Positions 9,863 to 19,183 of a stretch of DNA of 64,000 nucleotides are shown one piece after another (the stretch's first letter is position 1; each line of letters starts with the position of its first letter). The stretch comes from JAVVHH01 sp965276815 (GTDB lineage: Bacteria; Pseudomonadota; Alphaproteobacteria; Acetobacterales; Acetobacteraceae). The position numbers were made by a program, and so were the translations under genes. Under the pieces are notes generated by a model. It was not told the origin of the DNA and did no database searches. It saw only the letters and a list, made by a program, of their open reading frames with translations. The stretch lies in NCBI GenBank assembly GCA_965276815.1, contig CBDIBE010000012.1:434001-498000 (forward strand), in the 5' to 3' direction.

Positions 9863-11431
9863 ATGCTTCGTCATCTCCCGCAGGCCGTCGCCATCGCGGC
9901 GCTGCTCGCCCAGCCCGCCATGGCGGCGGCGCCCGATAAGGACGCCAAGATCGTGGTCGGCTGGGCCGGGCCGTTCGATACGCTGAACCCGGCGACCACG
10001 GGCAACCGCAATGTCGGCCCGATCAACGTCAATATCTTCGACACGCTGGTCTGGCTGACGCCGGACATGCAGGTCACGCCGGCGCTGGCGACGAAGTGGG
10101 AGATCTCGGACGACAAGAAGACCTACACCTTCACCTTGCATGAGGGCGTAACCTTCCACGATGGCACGCCATTCGACGCGGATGCCGTGGTCGCGAACTT
10201 CGCCTATATCGAGGACAAGGCGACACAATCAAAGATCTCGCTCAACCTGCTGGGCCCCTGCACGACGGCCAAGGCGGTGTCGAAATACGTGCTCCAGGTG
10301 AGCTGTTCTGCGCCATACGCGCCGTTCCTGGCGCAGCTCGGCGAGCCCTATATGGGCATCCAATCGCCGAAGGCGATCAAGGAATACGGCCTGGACCTCG
10401 GGCTGCATCCGATTGGCACCGGCCCGTTCAGCTTCGTCAGCTACCAGGCCGGGCAGAGCCTCGTGCTAAAGCGCAATGATGCCTACTCCTGGAACCCGCC
10501 GGCGACCAAGTTCACCGGGCCGCCCGACATCGCGCAGATCACCTTCCAGATCGTCACCAGCCCGCAGGCGCGGGTCAGCCAGTTTCAGGCCGGCCAGTCC
10601 GAGGTGATCCAGGACGTGCCGGGCGTGTTCTGGAACGCGCTCAGCAAGATGAACCGCTTCACCGCGATCCCGGTGCCGATCACCGGCATGGGCATCTTCG
10701 CGCCAATCAACGCCGGGAGCTGGCCGACCAACGACATCGCGGTGCGCCGGGCGATCGAATACGCGGTCGACAAGAAGGGCGTCGAGCAGCTCGCCGACGC
10801 CGGGGCGTATCCCGTCAGCAACACGCCGCTGGTCAAAGGCATGACCGGGTATGACGCCGCGCTTGAGGACGCCTATCCGTTTGACCCGGCCAAGGCGGAG
10901 GCGTTGCTGAGGGAGGCCGGCTGGACCAAGTCGGGCGAGTTCTGGGAAAAGGACGGCAAGAAGCTCGCCGTCACCATCACCGCGCTTTCCACCTCCACCT
11001 CGTATCCGCTGCTCGCGCAGGCGATCCAGGGTTACCTGCGCAAAGCAGGCATGGATGCGAGCGTGCAGCTGCTGGCGACGCCCGCGTGGCTCGCGACCAA
11101 CATCAAGGGCGACATGGCGCTGACCCCGCTGCAATATATCGGGGTCGACCCGGATGCGCTGCGCCTGTGGTTCACGCCGGACCAGTATTTCAACTGGAGC
11201 CACTTCACCGACCCTGCGCTGACCAAGCTGATCGCCGAGGGGCAGCAGGAGTTCGATCCGGCCAAGCGGCTCGCGATCTACGCTGAGGCCCAGAAGATCA
11301 CCATGGACCAGGCGATCGACTTGCCGCTGCGGCAGAACATCGACCTGGTGATGACCACGCCTAAGCTGACCGGCCTGACTTACTCCGGCGGCGGTTTCGA
11401 GTATTTCGGCGCGGCTTCGATGTCGAAATGA
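9863..11431 (+). CDS. Family 5 extracellular solute-binding protein (DppA/OppA-like)
   Basis: 522 aa. ATG 9863 gives a clean signal peptide (MLRHLPQAVAIAALLAQPAMA), so upstream in-frame codons were rejected; GAAGGA precedes it. The mature part shows family-5 landmarks: an N-terminal lobe with NPATTGNRNVGPINVNIFDTL, the TFTLHEGVTFHDGTPFDADA block, and GTGPFSFVSY. It binds a peptide-like or opine-like ligand for the DppBC channel. Its stop overlaps the amidohydrolase start (ATGA at 11428), so import and hydrolysis appear coupled. Confidence 0.95.
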   Translation: MLRHLPQAVAIAALLAQPAMAAAPDKDAKIVVGWAGPFDTLNPATTGNRNVGPINVNIFDTLVWLTPDMQVTPALATKWEISDDKKTYTFTLHEGVTFHDGTPFDADAVVANFAYIEDKATQSKISLNLLGPCTTAKAVSKYVLQVSCSAPYAPFLAQLGEPYMGIQSPKAIKEYGLDLGLHPIGTGPFSFVSYQAGQSLVLKRNDAYSWNPPATKFTGPPDIAQITFQIVTSPQARVSQFQAGQSEVIQDVPGVFWNALSKMNRFTAIPVPITGMGIFAPINAGSWPTNDIAVRRAIEYAVDKKGVEQLADAGAYPVSNTPLVKGMTGYDAALEDAYPFDPAKAEALLREAGWTKSGEFWEKDGKKLAVTITALSTSTSYPLLAQAIQGYLRKAGMDASVQLLATPAWLATNIKGDMALTPLQYIGVDPDALRLWFTPDQYFNWSHFTDPALTKLIAEGQQEFDPAKRLAIYAEAQKITMDQAIDLPLRQNIDLVMTTPKLTGLTYSGGGFEYFGAASMSK

Positions 11432-12669
11432 GCATCACCATCATCCATGCCGACCGGCTGCTGGACGGGTCCGGGGCGGCACCGGTCGAAGACGGCGCGC
11501 TGGTCGTCGAAAACGGTAAGGTCCGGGCCGTGTTCTCCGGCCCAGTGCCAGAGGGCGCAGTGCCGGAGACGGCGACCGAGCTGCGCTTTCCCGGCTGCAC
11601 CGTGCTGCCTGGCCTGATCGATGCGCACGTCCACCTCAACCTGCCCGGCAACGGCGTTACGCTGGAAACGGCGTGCCGCGAGACCGACGGCGTGCTGACG
11701 GCGACCGCGACGCTGTGCGCCCGCCGGGCGCTCGACGCCGGCATCACCACGGTCCGTGACGTGGGCGCCGCGCGGGGGACCGTGTTCGACGTGCAGCGCG
11801 CGCTGGAGCTCGGGCACGGTCTTGGCGCCCGCATCGTCACTGGCGGGCAGCCGATCACCATCACCGGCGGCCACACCTGGTATCTCGGCGGCGAGGCGGA
11901 TGGGGTCGAGGGCGTGCGCTGGAAGGTGCGCGAGATGTGCAAGCTCGGCGCCGAGTTCATCAAGGTGATGGCGACTGGCGGCGGCACGGTGGGGACCATG
12001 TCGTGGCTGCCCTCGTTCAGCCGGGCGGAGCTGGCGGCGCTGGCGGACGAAGCGCACCGGCAAGGCCGCACCATCACCGCCCACTGCCTCTGCGCCGAGG
12101 CGACCGACTGGGTGGTCGAGGCGGGGTTCGACGGGATCGAGCACGCCAGCTTCCTGGTCGAGCGCTCCGGGCGGCAGATCTTCGTCCCGGAGACGGCCGA
12201 GCGGGTGGCGCGGTCTGGCATTCCCTGCACCGGCACGCTCGCGGTTGGCGGCTTCATGCTGCGGGCGCTGCAGGCGATCCCACGCCGCTCGCCGGAGGAG
12301 GAGGCGATGCTGCAGCGCTGGCTACGCATGTTCGACGACAACCTCAATCAGTTCCGGCGCATGCGCGAAGCCGGCGTGATCTGGGTCGCGGGGACGGATG
12401 CCGGGTGGCGCTACACGACGATCGAGGGGATGCCGCTCGAGCTCGAGCTGATGCAGCAGGGCGGTATGTCGGCGCTGGAGGCGATCGCCGCGGGGACCGG
12501 GTTGGCGGCGCGGGTCTCGGGCATCGGGGAGACCGTCGGCACGCTGAAGCCGGGGATGATCGCCGACGTGCTCGTGGTGCGCGGCAATCCGCTCGACGAT
12601 TTGGCCCGGCTCGGGGATGTGCAGATGGTGATGCAGGGCGGCGAGGTGCGGGTCCAGCATCCGGCATGA
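11428..12669 (+). CDS. Metal-dependent amidohydrolase (imidazolonepropionase/prolidase-like)
   Basis: 413 aa. The amidohydrolase-superfamily metal site is visible: DAHVHLN near residue 65, a Lys in FIKVMATGG (~174, bridging-Lys position), ITAHCLC (~213), GIEHASFL (~236) and the catalytic Asp in AGTDAGW (~328). There is no signal peptide, so it acts in the cytosol. It is embedded between the binding-protein and ATPase genes of a peptide-type importer, with ATGA overlaps on both sides. The inference is that it cleaves the imported compound, probably an N-acyl or peptide/cyclic amide bond. The exact substrate is unknown. Confidence 0.92.
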   Translation: MSITIIHADRLLDGSGAAPVEDGALVVENGKVRAVFSGPVPEGAVPETATELRFPGCTVLPGLIDAHVHLNLPGNGVTLETACRETDGVLTATATLCARRALDAGITTVRDVGAARGTVFDVQRALELGHGLGARIVTGGQPITITGGHTWYLGGEADGVEGVRWKVREMCKLGAEFIKVMATGGGTVGTMSWLPSFSRAELAALADEAHRQGRTITAHCLCAEATDWVVEAGFDGIEHASFLVERSGRQIFVPETAERVARSGIPCTGTLAVGGFMLRALQAIPRRSPEEEAMLQRWLRMFDDNLNQFRRMREAGVIWVAGTDAGWRYTTIEGMPLELELMQQGGMSALEAIAAGTGLAARVSGIGETVGTLKPGMIADVLVVRGNPLDDLARLGDVQMVMQGGEVRVQHPA

Positions 12670-13622
12670 CCGCGCTCCTCGAGGTCGAGGGGTTGCGGAC
12701 GCATTTCCGGACCCGCGCCGGGACCGTCCGCGCGGTGGACGGGATCAGTTTCGCGCTCGCGTCGGGCGGCAGCCTGGGGATCGTGGGCGAGTCCGGGTCG
12801 GGGAAGACGGTCACGTCGCTCTCGATCATGCGGCTGCTGGAACCGCCGGGGTTCATTGCCGGCGGCCGGGTCCTGTTCAGAGGCCGCGACATGGTCGGGC
12901 TGTCGGAACGGGAGATCCGCGACATCAGGGGGCGCCAGGTGTGCCTGGTGTTCCAGGATCCGATGACCTCGCTAAACCCGGTCTACCGGGTCGGCGACCA
13001 GGTCGTAGAGGCCGTGCTGGCGCATGCCGATCTCGGCCGCGGCGCGGCGATGGCGCGGACGATCGAGTTGTTCCGGCTGCTCGGCATTCCGGCGCCCGAG
13101 CGGCGCGTGCATGAATATCCACACCAGCTCAGCGGCGGGATGCGGCAGCGGGTGATGATCGCGATGGCGCTGGCCAACGAGCCGGAGCTGCTGATCCTCG
13201 ACGAGCCGACGACGGCGCTCGACGTGACGATCCAGGCGCAGATCTTGGACTTGATCCGCGGCCTGCGCCAGCGGGTGAACACGGCGGTGCTGCTGATCAC
13301 CCATGATATCGGCGTGGTCGAGGAGATTTGCGAGCAGGTGCTGGTCATGTATGGCGGCCGGGTCATGGAGCAGGGGACGGTGGCGCAGGTCATTGCCGAC
13401 CCCAAGCATCCCTATACGCGCGGCCTGCTCGCCTCGATCCCGACGCGGAGCAAGCGCGGAACCCGGCTGGACGCGATCGGCGGCGCGGTGCCGAATGCTT
13501 TACGAATGCCACCGGGCTGCCCGTTTCAGCCGCGTTGCGCTGAAGCGATGTCGGTGTGCGCCCAGGACCCGGGGTTGCGCGACCCTGGGGACGGACGCAG
13601 CGTGGCTTGCTGGCTGTATTAG
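12666..13622 (+). CDS. Oligopeptide ABC transporter ATP-binding protein (DppD-like)
   Basis: 318 aa. Walker A GESGSGKT is at 41-48, the Q-loop is in VFQDPMTSLNP, the signature LSGGMRQRV is near 155 and Walker B LLILDEPTTALD near 177. The C-terminal oligopeptide domain has the Cys-rich PPGCPFQPRCAEAMSVC pattern. It is one of the two ATPases energising the DppBC channel. Its ATG overlaps the amidohydrolase stop, supporting one transcript from 8095. Confidence 0.95.
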   Translation: MTALLEVEGLRTHFRTRAGTVRAVDGISFALASGGSLGIVGESGSGKTVTSLSIMRLLEPPGFIAGGRVLFRGRDMVGLSEREIRDIRGRQVCLVFQDPMTSLNPVYRVGDQVVEAVLAHADLGRGAAMARTIELFRLLGIPAPERRVHEYPHQLSGGMRQRVMIAMALANEPELLILDEPTTALDVTIQAQILDLIRGLRQRVNTAVLLITHDIGVVEEICEQVLVMYGGRVMEQGTVAQVIADPKHPYTRGLLASIPTRSKRGTRLDAIGGAVPNALRMPPGCPFQPRCAEAMSVCAQDPGLRDPGDGRSVACWLY

Positions 13623-13624
13623 GC

Positions 13625-14638
13625 GTGGACGACACGCTGCTCGAGATCCGCAACCTGCGCACCTATTACAAAAAAGACGGCGGCTGGTTTGGGCGGGGCG
13701 CGGCATGGGTGAAGGCGGTGGACGATGTGTCGTTCGCCATTCGCCGTGGCGAGACGTTTGGGCTGGTCGGCGAGTCCGGGTGTGGCAAGTCCACGCTGGG
13801 CCGTTCGATCCTGCGGTTGGAACGGCCGCAGTCCGGACAAATCCTGTTCGAGGGTGAGGATCTGCTGACGCTTGCGCCGGGACGGCTGAAGCGCGTGCGG
13901 CGCGACATCCAGGCGATCTTTCAGGACCCGTTCGGCTCGCTCGATCCGCGGATGACGGTGCGCCAGGTGATCGCCGAGGGGTTGATCGTGCAGGGGCTGT
14001 TGCGCCGCGATGAACGGGATCAGCGGATCGAGGAATTGATCGAGGTGGTCGGGCTACGCCGCGAGCATCTGGCGCGCTACCCGCACGAGTTCAGCGGCGG
14101 GCAGCGCCAGCGCATCGGCATCGCCCGGGCGCTGGCGCTGCGGCCGAAATTCGTCCTCGCCGACGAGCCGGTTTCGGCGCTCGACGTTTCGGTGCAGTCG
14201 CAAGTGCTGAACCTGCTTTCCGACCTGCAGCGCGAGTTTGGCCTGACCTATTTGTTCATCGCGCATGATCTTTCGGTGGTGGAATACATCAGCGACCGGG
14301 TCGGTGTGATGTATCTCGGCCGCATCGTGGAGTTCGCGAGCGCGGAACTGCTCTACGATGACCCGCGCATGCCGTACACACGGGCGCTGCTATCGGCCAC
14401 GCCGGGCAGCGAGCGGAGCACCGGGCGGAAGCGGATCGTGCTGAAGGGCGATGTGCCGAGCCCGCTCGACCCGCCCTCCGGCTGTCCGTTCCGAACCCGC
14501 TGCTGGCTGGCCGAGGCGATCTGCGCCGCCGAGGTGCCGAGCTTGCGGGAGATCGAGCCCGAACATTTCGCGGCCTGTCACTTTGCCGACGACAAGGCGC
14601 GGCTGGCGCGGGAGCCGGCCTGGCGGTCGGCGCGGTGA
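13625..14638 (+). CDS. Oligopeptide ABC transporter ATP-binding protein (DppF-like)
   Basis: 337 aa from a GTG at 13625, two bases after the DppD stop. An upstream in-frame ATG at 13556 would overlap DppD by 67 bases and adds only unrelated sequence. Walker A GESGCGKS is at 49-56, the signature FSGGQRQRIG near 156, and Walker B is FVLADEPVSALDVS. The C-terminal Cys-containing oligopeptide domain (PPSGCPFRTRC) is intact. It is the last gene of the importer operon and the partner of the DppD-like ATPase. The start codon is the only doubtful point, since no strong ribosome site is seen. Confidence 0.93.
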   Translation: MDDTLLEIRNLRTYYKKDGGWFGRGAAWVKAVDDVSFAIRRGETFGLVGESGCGKSTLGRSILRLERPQSGQILFEGEDLLTLAPGRLKRVRRDIQAIFQDPFGSLDPRMTVRQVIAEGLIVQGLLRRDERDQRIEELIEVVGLRREHLARYPHEFSGGQRQRIGIARALALRPKFVLADEPVSALDVSVQSQVLNLLSDLQREFGLTYLFIAHDLSVVEYISDRVGVMYLGRIVEFASAELLYDDPRMPYTRALLSATPGSERSTGRKRIVLKGDVPSPLDPPSGCPFRTRCWLAEAICAAEVPSLREIEPEHFAACHFADDKARLAREPAWRSAR

Positions 14639-14724
14639 AGGGCTGACTTCCCGCAGGCTTCGCAGTGGGTCCGTCGCCGGGAGGTAAACTTGAAAGCGTT
14701 CACACCGGCCTATAGCTTGCGTTC

Positions 14725-15261
14725 ATGAACGTCGCCCTGCGCGAGCCCTGGACGATCGAGCACTTCCTGGCTTGGGAGGACAGGCAGGAGGGCCGGCATG
14801 AGTTCGACGGTTTGCGGATCACCGAGGTGACCGGGGGAAGCCGCGATCACCAGCGGATCATCAGCAATCTGGTCCGGCTGCTCGAGGACGCGTTGGACCT
14901 CGCTCGCTTTGATCCGGTTGCCGAGATGCGGCTGGAGATCGGGGGCCGCATTCGCTACCCGGATGTGTCCGTCGTTGCCGGGCGCACGCCAGGGAGCGCG
15001 AGGACGCTGCGCGACGCCGTGGTGCTGTTTGAGATCCTTTCGCCGGAGACCGCTGCCGTGGATCGCGGCGACAAGCGCGCCGATTATGCTGGCCTGCCGA
15101 GCATCAGGCGTTACGTCATGCTGGAGCAAAGCAAGGCGGCGGCGACGGTCCTGGTCCGGACGGAGCAAGGGTGGGCGGAGACTGCGGCGGATACGGAGCT
15201 TAGCTTGCCCGAGCTTGGCGTCGTGCTATCGCTCGCCGCGGTTTATCGGGGCGTGGGCTAA
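14725..15261 (+). CDS. Uma2-family (DUF820) PD-(D/E)XK-like protein
   Basis: 178 aa, typical length. Family pattern: RHEFDGLRITEVTGGSRDHQ at 24-43, RYPDVSVVAG with the presumed catalytic Asp (~83), LFEILSPET (~108), and DKRADYAGLPSIRRYVML. Uma2 proteins have a restriction-endonuclease-like core and are often present in many copies. Their biological role is not established, and several are thought to derive from mobile elements. A second family member is at 22617. It stands alone between the peptide importer and a convergent FUSC gene. Confidence 0.88.
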   Translation: MNVALREPWTIEHFLAWEDRQEGRHEFDGLRITEVTGGSRDHQRIISNLVRLLEDALDLARFDPVAEMRLEIGGRIRYPDVSVVAGRTPGSARTLRDAVVLFEILSPETAAVDRGDKRADYAGLPSIRRYVMLEQSKAAATVLVRTEQGWAETAADTELSLPELGVVLSLAAVYRGVG

Positions 15262-15365
15262 TTTTCTTCGTCAAGGCGCAAGAGTGCGACGAGCAGGGCG
15301 CCGCCTGGGCGGCCTTCTTCGCCAACTAGCCGTGGAGCGTGCGGGAGCAGTATCCCGCGTTTGGA

Positions 15366-17366
15366 TTAGGGGTCGATTGCGAAGGTGTGGTAAATGCCCA
15401 GCGCCATCCGTTCCGACATGGTCGTGATCGCACTGTCGAGATTGTCGATCACCCGGCCCATCGTGCATTCGGCCGGGTCGTCGAGCGGGACGCCGAGACT
15501 GGGTATCTCGCCTCGGCCAAGTGTCTCCAAACGGAGCGCGGCCTGTTTCAAGCCATCGATGTAGGGAAGATGCGGCGGCCCGGAATACGCTTGCACCTCG
15601 GCCGCCAGCATCCGTGTCCAATGGACGCAGTCGAGCAAGGCGGAGACCGGCCGCTCGACAGCGGAACGGCGCAGGAGGGCTCGGCCCGCGACCAATGGCG
15701 CTAAGGCGAGCTTGAGGTCGGCCACCAACCGGTCCACCTGGCGCATCGCATAGGCCGGCGTTGCGGTGGACCCGCCGGCGAGCACCTCTGCGCTGATCCG
15801 AACCACCGCAGCCAACTCCACCAGCACGGCCCGGCCGGATTGCCGCACCTGGCCGCGCGTCGGATTTGGCAGCACGAAGGCGGCCACGAAGATCGCCGCG
15901 GCGGCGCCGATCGCCGTTTCCTCAAGCCGGAGGGTGAGCACGGTATCCAATGACGCGCCAAGCATGCCGTAAAGCAGGCCGAGCATTACGGTGACAAAAA
16001 AGATGCCGACCGTGTAGGACACCAAGAAGAAATAGTACATACCGAAGATCGACAGCAGCAGCGTGATCGTCTCCAGCGTGCCGTCACCCTTGAACGACGT
16101 TGCGATCAGCAGGCCGCTGATGATCCCGAACAGTGTCCCGCCTAGCCGTTGGAGTCCCTTATAGATCGTGTCCCCGCGCGAGCGGACGTTCAGGAAGACC
16201 ACGTAGACCGTAATAACGGCCCAGAACCAGCGCTGCGGCGACAGGGCCATGCCGCCCGCCATCGCCAACCCGGCGGCCAGCGTGACCCGCGTGGCCAGGC
16301 GCCACGCGAGCGGCCCCTTGACCGGCGGCCCGGGATGCGGCGGTTGTGGCGCGGTTCGCTGCATCTGCAGGGCCTGCCCCAAGCCATGCACGGCATTGCC
16401 CAACGCGACGAGCGCCGCCAGCAGCGTGCCTGGCTGAAACTGGTCCGGCCGCATGGCGTAGCGGCCGCCCCGCTCGATCCGCCGCGCATGCAGCAGCAGC
16501 CGGCCGGCAAAGCGCTGGTCGGGCCGCTCGGTCTGCAGGATCTCGATCAGCCGCGCAGTCCAGAGTTCCACGTCAACCAGCCGCGACCGCACCGCACTGG
16601 CCGTGCCCGGCTCAAACAAGGCGAGTTGATCGTCGGCCGCGAGCGCGGCCTGGTTCAGCTGCAGCACGGCCCGCCGCAACCCGGCCGTCGCGCTTGGCGT
16701 CAGGATGCTTGCGCCCTCGAGCTTATGGGCTTGGCGGATGACCTGCGCCGCACGCGCCTGTACGGCGGCGATGCTGCGCCTGAGCGTGGCCGCCGGGTTC
16801 ATTGGGACCAGCACGAAACAGGCAAGTGCGACGACCGGGACGGCGGCAATTTGCGAGGCGATCTGCAAGGGCAGCGTCGCCGGAGGTAGCTCCAGATAGA
16901 GACCGACATAGGTGGTGATCACGGCAATCAGGCCGAGGCCAACCGCCCGCGAACTCCGGGGCCCCAGGAGGAAGCAGACGAAAACGAGCACGAGGAAGAG
17001 GCTGTCGCCGGCGACGCCGTGGCCGTGCAGCAGCGTTGTTAGTATGGTCGCGCCGATGGCCGGCAGCGCGAGCACCAGCAGGGTTTGCTGGCGCTGCCGC
17101 CGGGTCGGTTCGCGCATCAGGAACGGGGCCATCATGCTGAACGTGATGCCGCCCGCACACTCGACAGCCGAGAAGCCGCCAATCCGGGCGGCAATGAGGG
17201 CCAGGGAAGCCGTCAGGAACACGGACAGCGTGCCGCGGATCGACATTTGCAGCCGCAGCAGGCCTTGATCGCGGGTCGCCAGGATATCGCGGAGGGTGGG
17301 CCAGGAGATTGGCAACCGGCGCCTCGGCCGACTTCGCAGGTGCAGCATGCCCGGACGATATCGCAA
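15366..17366 (-). CDS. FUSC-family inner-membrane efflux protein
   Basis: 666 aa. Two blocks of about five to six hydrophobic helices are each followed by a long cytoplasmic segment, as in the FusC/YccS/AaeB aromatic-acid exporter family. The N-terminal block covers roughly residues 40-190 and the C-terminal block ~360-520 (VYVVFLNVRSRGDTIYKGLQRLGGT is the typical FUSC stretch). It probably exports aromatic or hydroxylated acids. No HlyD-like partner gene is adjacent. The start may instead be the Met at residue 7 (position 17348). Confidence 0.88.
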   Translation of the reverse strand: MRYRPGMLHLRSRPRRRLPISWPTLRDILATRDQGLLRLQMSIRGTLSVFLTASLALIAARIGGFSAVECAGGITFSMMAPFLMREPTRRQRQQTLLVLALPAIGATILTTLLHGHGVAGDSLFLVLVFVCFLLGPRSSRAVGLGLIAVITTYVGLYLELPPATLPLQIASQIAAVPVVALACFVLVPMNPAATLRRSIAAVQARAAQVIRQAHKLEGASILTPSATAGLRRAVLQLNQAALAADDQLALFEPGTASAVRSRLVDVELWTARLIEILQTERPDQRFAGRLLLHARRIERGGRYAMRPDQFQPGTLLAALVALGNAVHGLGQALQMQRTAPQPPHPGPPVKGPLAWRLATRVTLAAGLAMAGGMALSPQRWFWAVITVYVVFLNVRSRGDTIYKGLQRLGGTLFGIISGLLIATSFKGDGTLETITLLLSIFGMYYFFLVSYTVGIFFVTVMLGLLYGMLGASLDTVLTLRLEETAIGAAAAIFVAAFVLPNPTRGQVRQSGRAVLVELAAVVRISAEVLAGGSTATPAYAMRQVDRLVADLKLALAPLVAGRALLRRSAVERPVSALLDCVHWTRMLAAEVQAYSGPPHLPYIDGLKQAALRLETLGRGEIPSLGVPLDDPAECTMGRVIDNLDSAITTMSERMALGIYHTFAIDP

Positions 17367-17525
17367 ACCGACGCGCGCGTCTCGCCATGTTGCGGCTCTC
17401 GGGCGTTCGGAACCGTCTCCGGGCCGTTGGGTTGTGCCCCTGGCACCGGCGTATAAGAATCCTTTATCGGCCCGCCCGGATGCGAGCCGGTAGCCTTAAG
17501 CAGTGGCGGGCGATTCGAGCGAGGC

Positions 17526-18734
17526 CTAGCCCAGCGCCTCCTTGGTTGTCCGCCGCAGGGTGGCGCCGGGCCGTTCGGCGAACCCGGGCAGCAGGCGCGT
17601 GCCCAGCCCGGGTCCCTCCAGCGCGTAGACGAAACCGCCTTCGACCCGCGGCAGCACCGTCACCGTGTCCCGATACCAGCCGCGCAGGAAGGCACGGACG
17701 CATTCCTGGAATTGCGCGTTGGCCGCGTGCATCGCCAGGTGCACGGAGGCGGCCAGCGCCACCGGGCCGGAGCAGTCATGCGGCGCAATCGGCCGCGCCC
17801 AGCTCTCGGCGAGCACGGCGATCCGCCGTGCCTCGGAGAGCCCGCCGCACCATGGTAGGTCGATGATGACCGTGCCGAGCGCATCAGCATTCAGCAGGTC
17901 GCGAAAGATCGGGCGGCTGGCGAGCGTTTCGCCGCCGGCGATCGGGATGCGCGAGGCACGGGCCACGCTGGCGACGGCGGCGACGTCGTCCATCCGCCGC
18001 ACCGGGTCCTCGATCCAAAGCGGGCGGATCGGCTCGAGCGCCGCGCAGATCCGCTGCGCCGCCGGCACCGACCAGAGCGAGTGCAGCTCGACCAGCAGCT
18101 CCATCCGATCGCCATGCGCGCGCCTGACCCGCTCGAACGGCTCGAGCCCGGAAGTGATCGCCTCGGCCGACGCATAGGCGCCGCCGGTCTCCAGCGCCCA
18201 GGGATCGAACGGCCAGATCTTCATGCCGGTGAACCCGTCCTCGAGCAGGCTGGCGGCAAGCTCGTCGGCTGCGTGCACCCACCAAGACTGGTCATCCATC
18301 TCGGCCGGCGGCGGATCGCCGCGGCGCACGACCCGGCGGTCCTGCAGCCGATTGTACCCGTCCCCGGCGCACGTGTTGTAGGTGGGGATCCGGTCCCGCA
18401 CCGCGCCGCCGAGCAATTGGCTGACCGGCTGATCCAGCGCCTGTCCCAGCAGATCCCACAGGGCAAGATCCACTGCACCGGCGGCGCGCGTTTCGGCCGA
18501 GGACGCGTTGAACCCGAGATATCCGTCCAGCAGGCGGCGGTTGTGACATTCAACGTTGAGTGGGTCTTCGCCAAGCAGCGCCGCCGCCGCCGGGCCGTGC
18601 AGGACGGCTTCTGTCGCTTCGATCCCGCGCTGCGCCTCGCCGAGCCCGGTGAGGCCCGCATCGGTGTGAATGAGCAGCCATAAATACGCCGGCCGATCGG
18701 CCTGGCGGATCGTCTCGATGGCGGTGATGCGCAT
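17526..18734 (-). CDS. Enolase-superfamily (mandelate racemase/muconate lactonizing) dehydratase
   Basis: 402 aa. It has an N-terminal capping domain (ITAIETIRQADRPAYLWLLI) and a C-terminal barrel. GMKIWPFD (~168) carries the KxW-type motif in place of the KxK of racemases. The metal ligands are probably in LVELHSLW (~216), WIEDPV (~240) and AGGETLA (~268); a catalytic His is in APHDCSG (~317). This pattern is typical of sugar-acid dehydratases such as D-galactonate dehydratase-like members. It is likely a cytosolic acid-sugar dehydratase. It stands alone with no sugar transporter adjacent. Confidence 0.88.
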   Translation of the reverse strand: MRITAIETIRQADRPAYLWLLIHTDAGLTGLGEAQRGIEATEAVLHGPAAAALLGEDPLNVECHNRRLLDGYLGFNASSAETRAAGAVDLALWDLLGQALDQPVSQLLGGAVRDRIPTYNTCAGDGYNRLQDRRVVRRGDPPPAEMDDQSWWVHAADELAASLLEDGFTGMKIWPFDPWALETGGAYASAEAITSGLEPFERVRRAHGDRMELLVELHSLWSVPAAQRICAALEPIRPLWIEDPVRRMDDVAAVASVARASRIPIAGGETLASRPIFRDLLNADALGTVIIDLPWCGGLSEARRIAVLAESWARPIAPHDCSGPVALAASVHLAMHAANAQFQECVRAFLRGWYRDTVTVLPRVEGGFVYALEGPGLGTRLLPGFAERPGATLRRTTKEALG

Positions 18735-18783
18735 GAGACGATCGTGGGATCAGGCGGCGATACCCGTCAACTCGCGCTTTGCG

Positions 18784-18921
18784 TCAGTGCACGCCCAAAT
18801 CGGTAAGTCTGGCTAAGAGACCATCCCAATTCGTCGCTAGCACGTACATGCTCGTCAATGCGGCGGCCATCAACAGCGTCCAAACTGCTGGTCCGCGACC
18901 CGCCGGGCCTTTATGATGCAC
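18784..18921 (-). CDS. Possible small single-helix membrane protein
   Basis: A 45-codon reading frame with GTG start and one hydrophobic stretch (WTLLMAAALTSMYVLATNW) flanked by a basic N-terminus, suggesting one inner-membrane helix. It lies in the 449-bp interval 18735-19183, which has no other coding candidate. A weak GGA sits about 9 bases before the GTG. No family is recognised, and support is only the hydrophobic pattern and the otherwise empty space. The rest of the interval (18922-19183) shows no recognisable gene or clear promoter. Confidence 0.3.
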   Translation of the reverse strand: MHHKGPAGRGPAVWTLLMAAALTSMYVLATNWDGLLARLTDLGVH

Positions 18922-19183
18922 GATGAAATCCAGTTCAGTCCTGCCGATGTGGGCCGTTGTCCGTACTATCGGATGACGTGTCGAGCAAGCCGCTCCTCAG
19001 GCAGCTGGTATGGGCACAGCGCATCCAGGTTCGGCTGTTCAAGTCCGTGCAATAAGGGGTCCGACCACGACGGAGACGATCATGACCGGCTTTCTCAGGC
19101 GAACCGTCCTGAAACTCGTCACAACCGCACCCTCGCTGGCAACCGCCCCAGTGCCGCCGGCGAACACGCCAAAGGAGGCAGCG

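Noticed and set aside
11937..13622. Start of the DppD-like ATPase at 11937
   Set aside because: The first 243 codons overlap the amidohydrolase in another frame; the conserved ATPase begins at ATG 12666.
19082..19183. N-terminal leader of the dehalogenase-like protein as part of the gene
   Set aside because: The AGGAGG immediately before ATG 19184 and the family's usual length favour the shorter form; the leader is kept only as an alternative.
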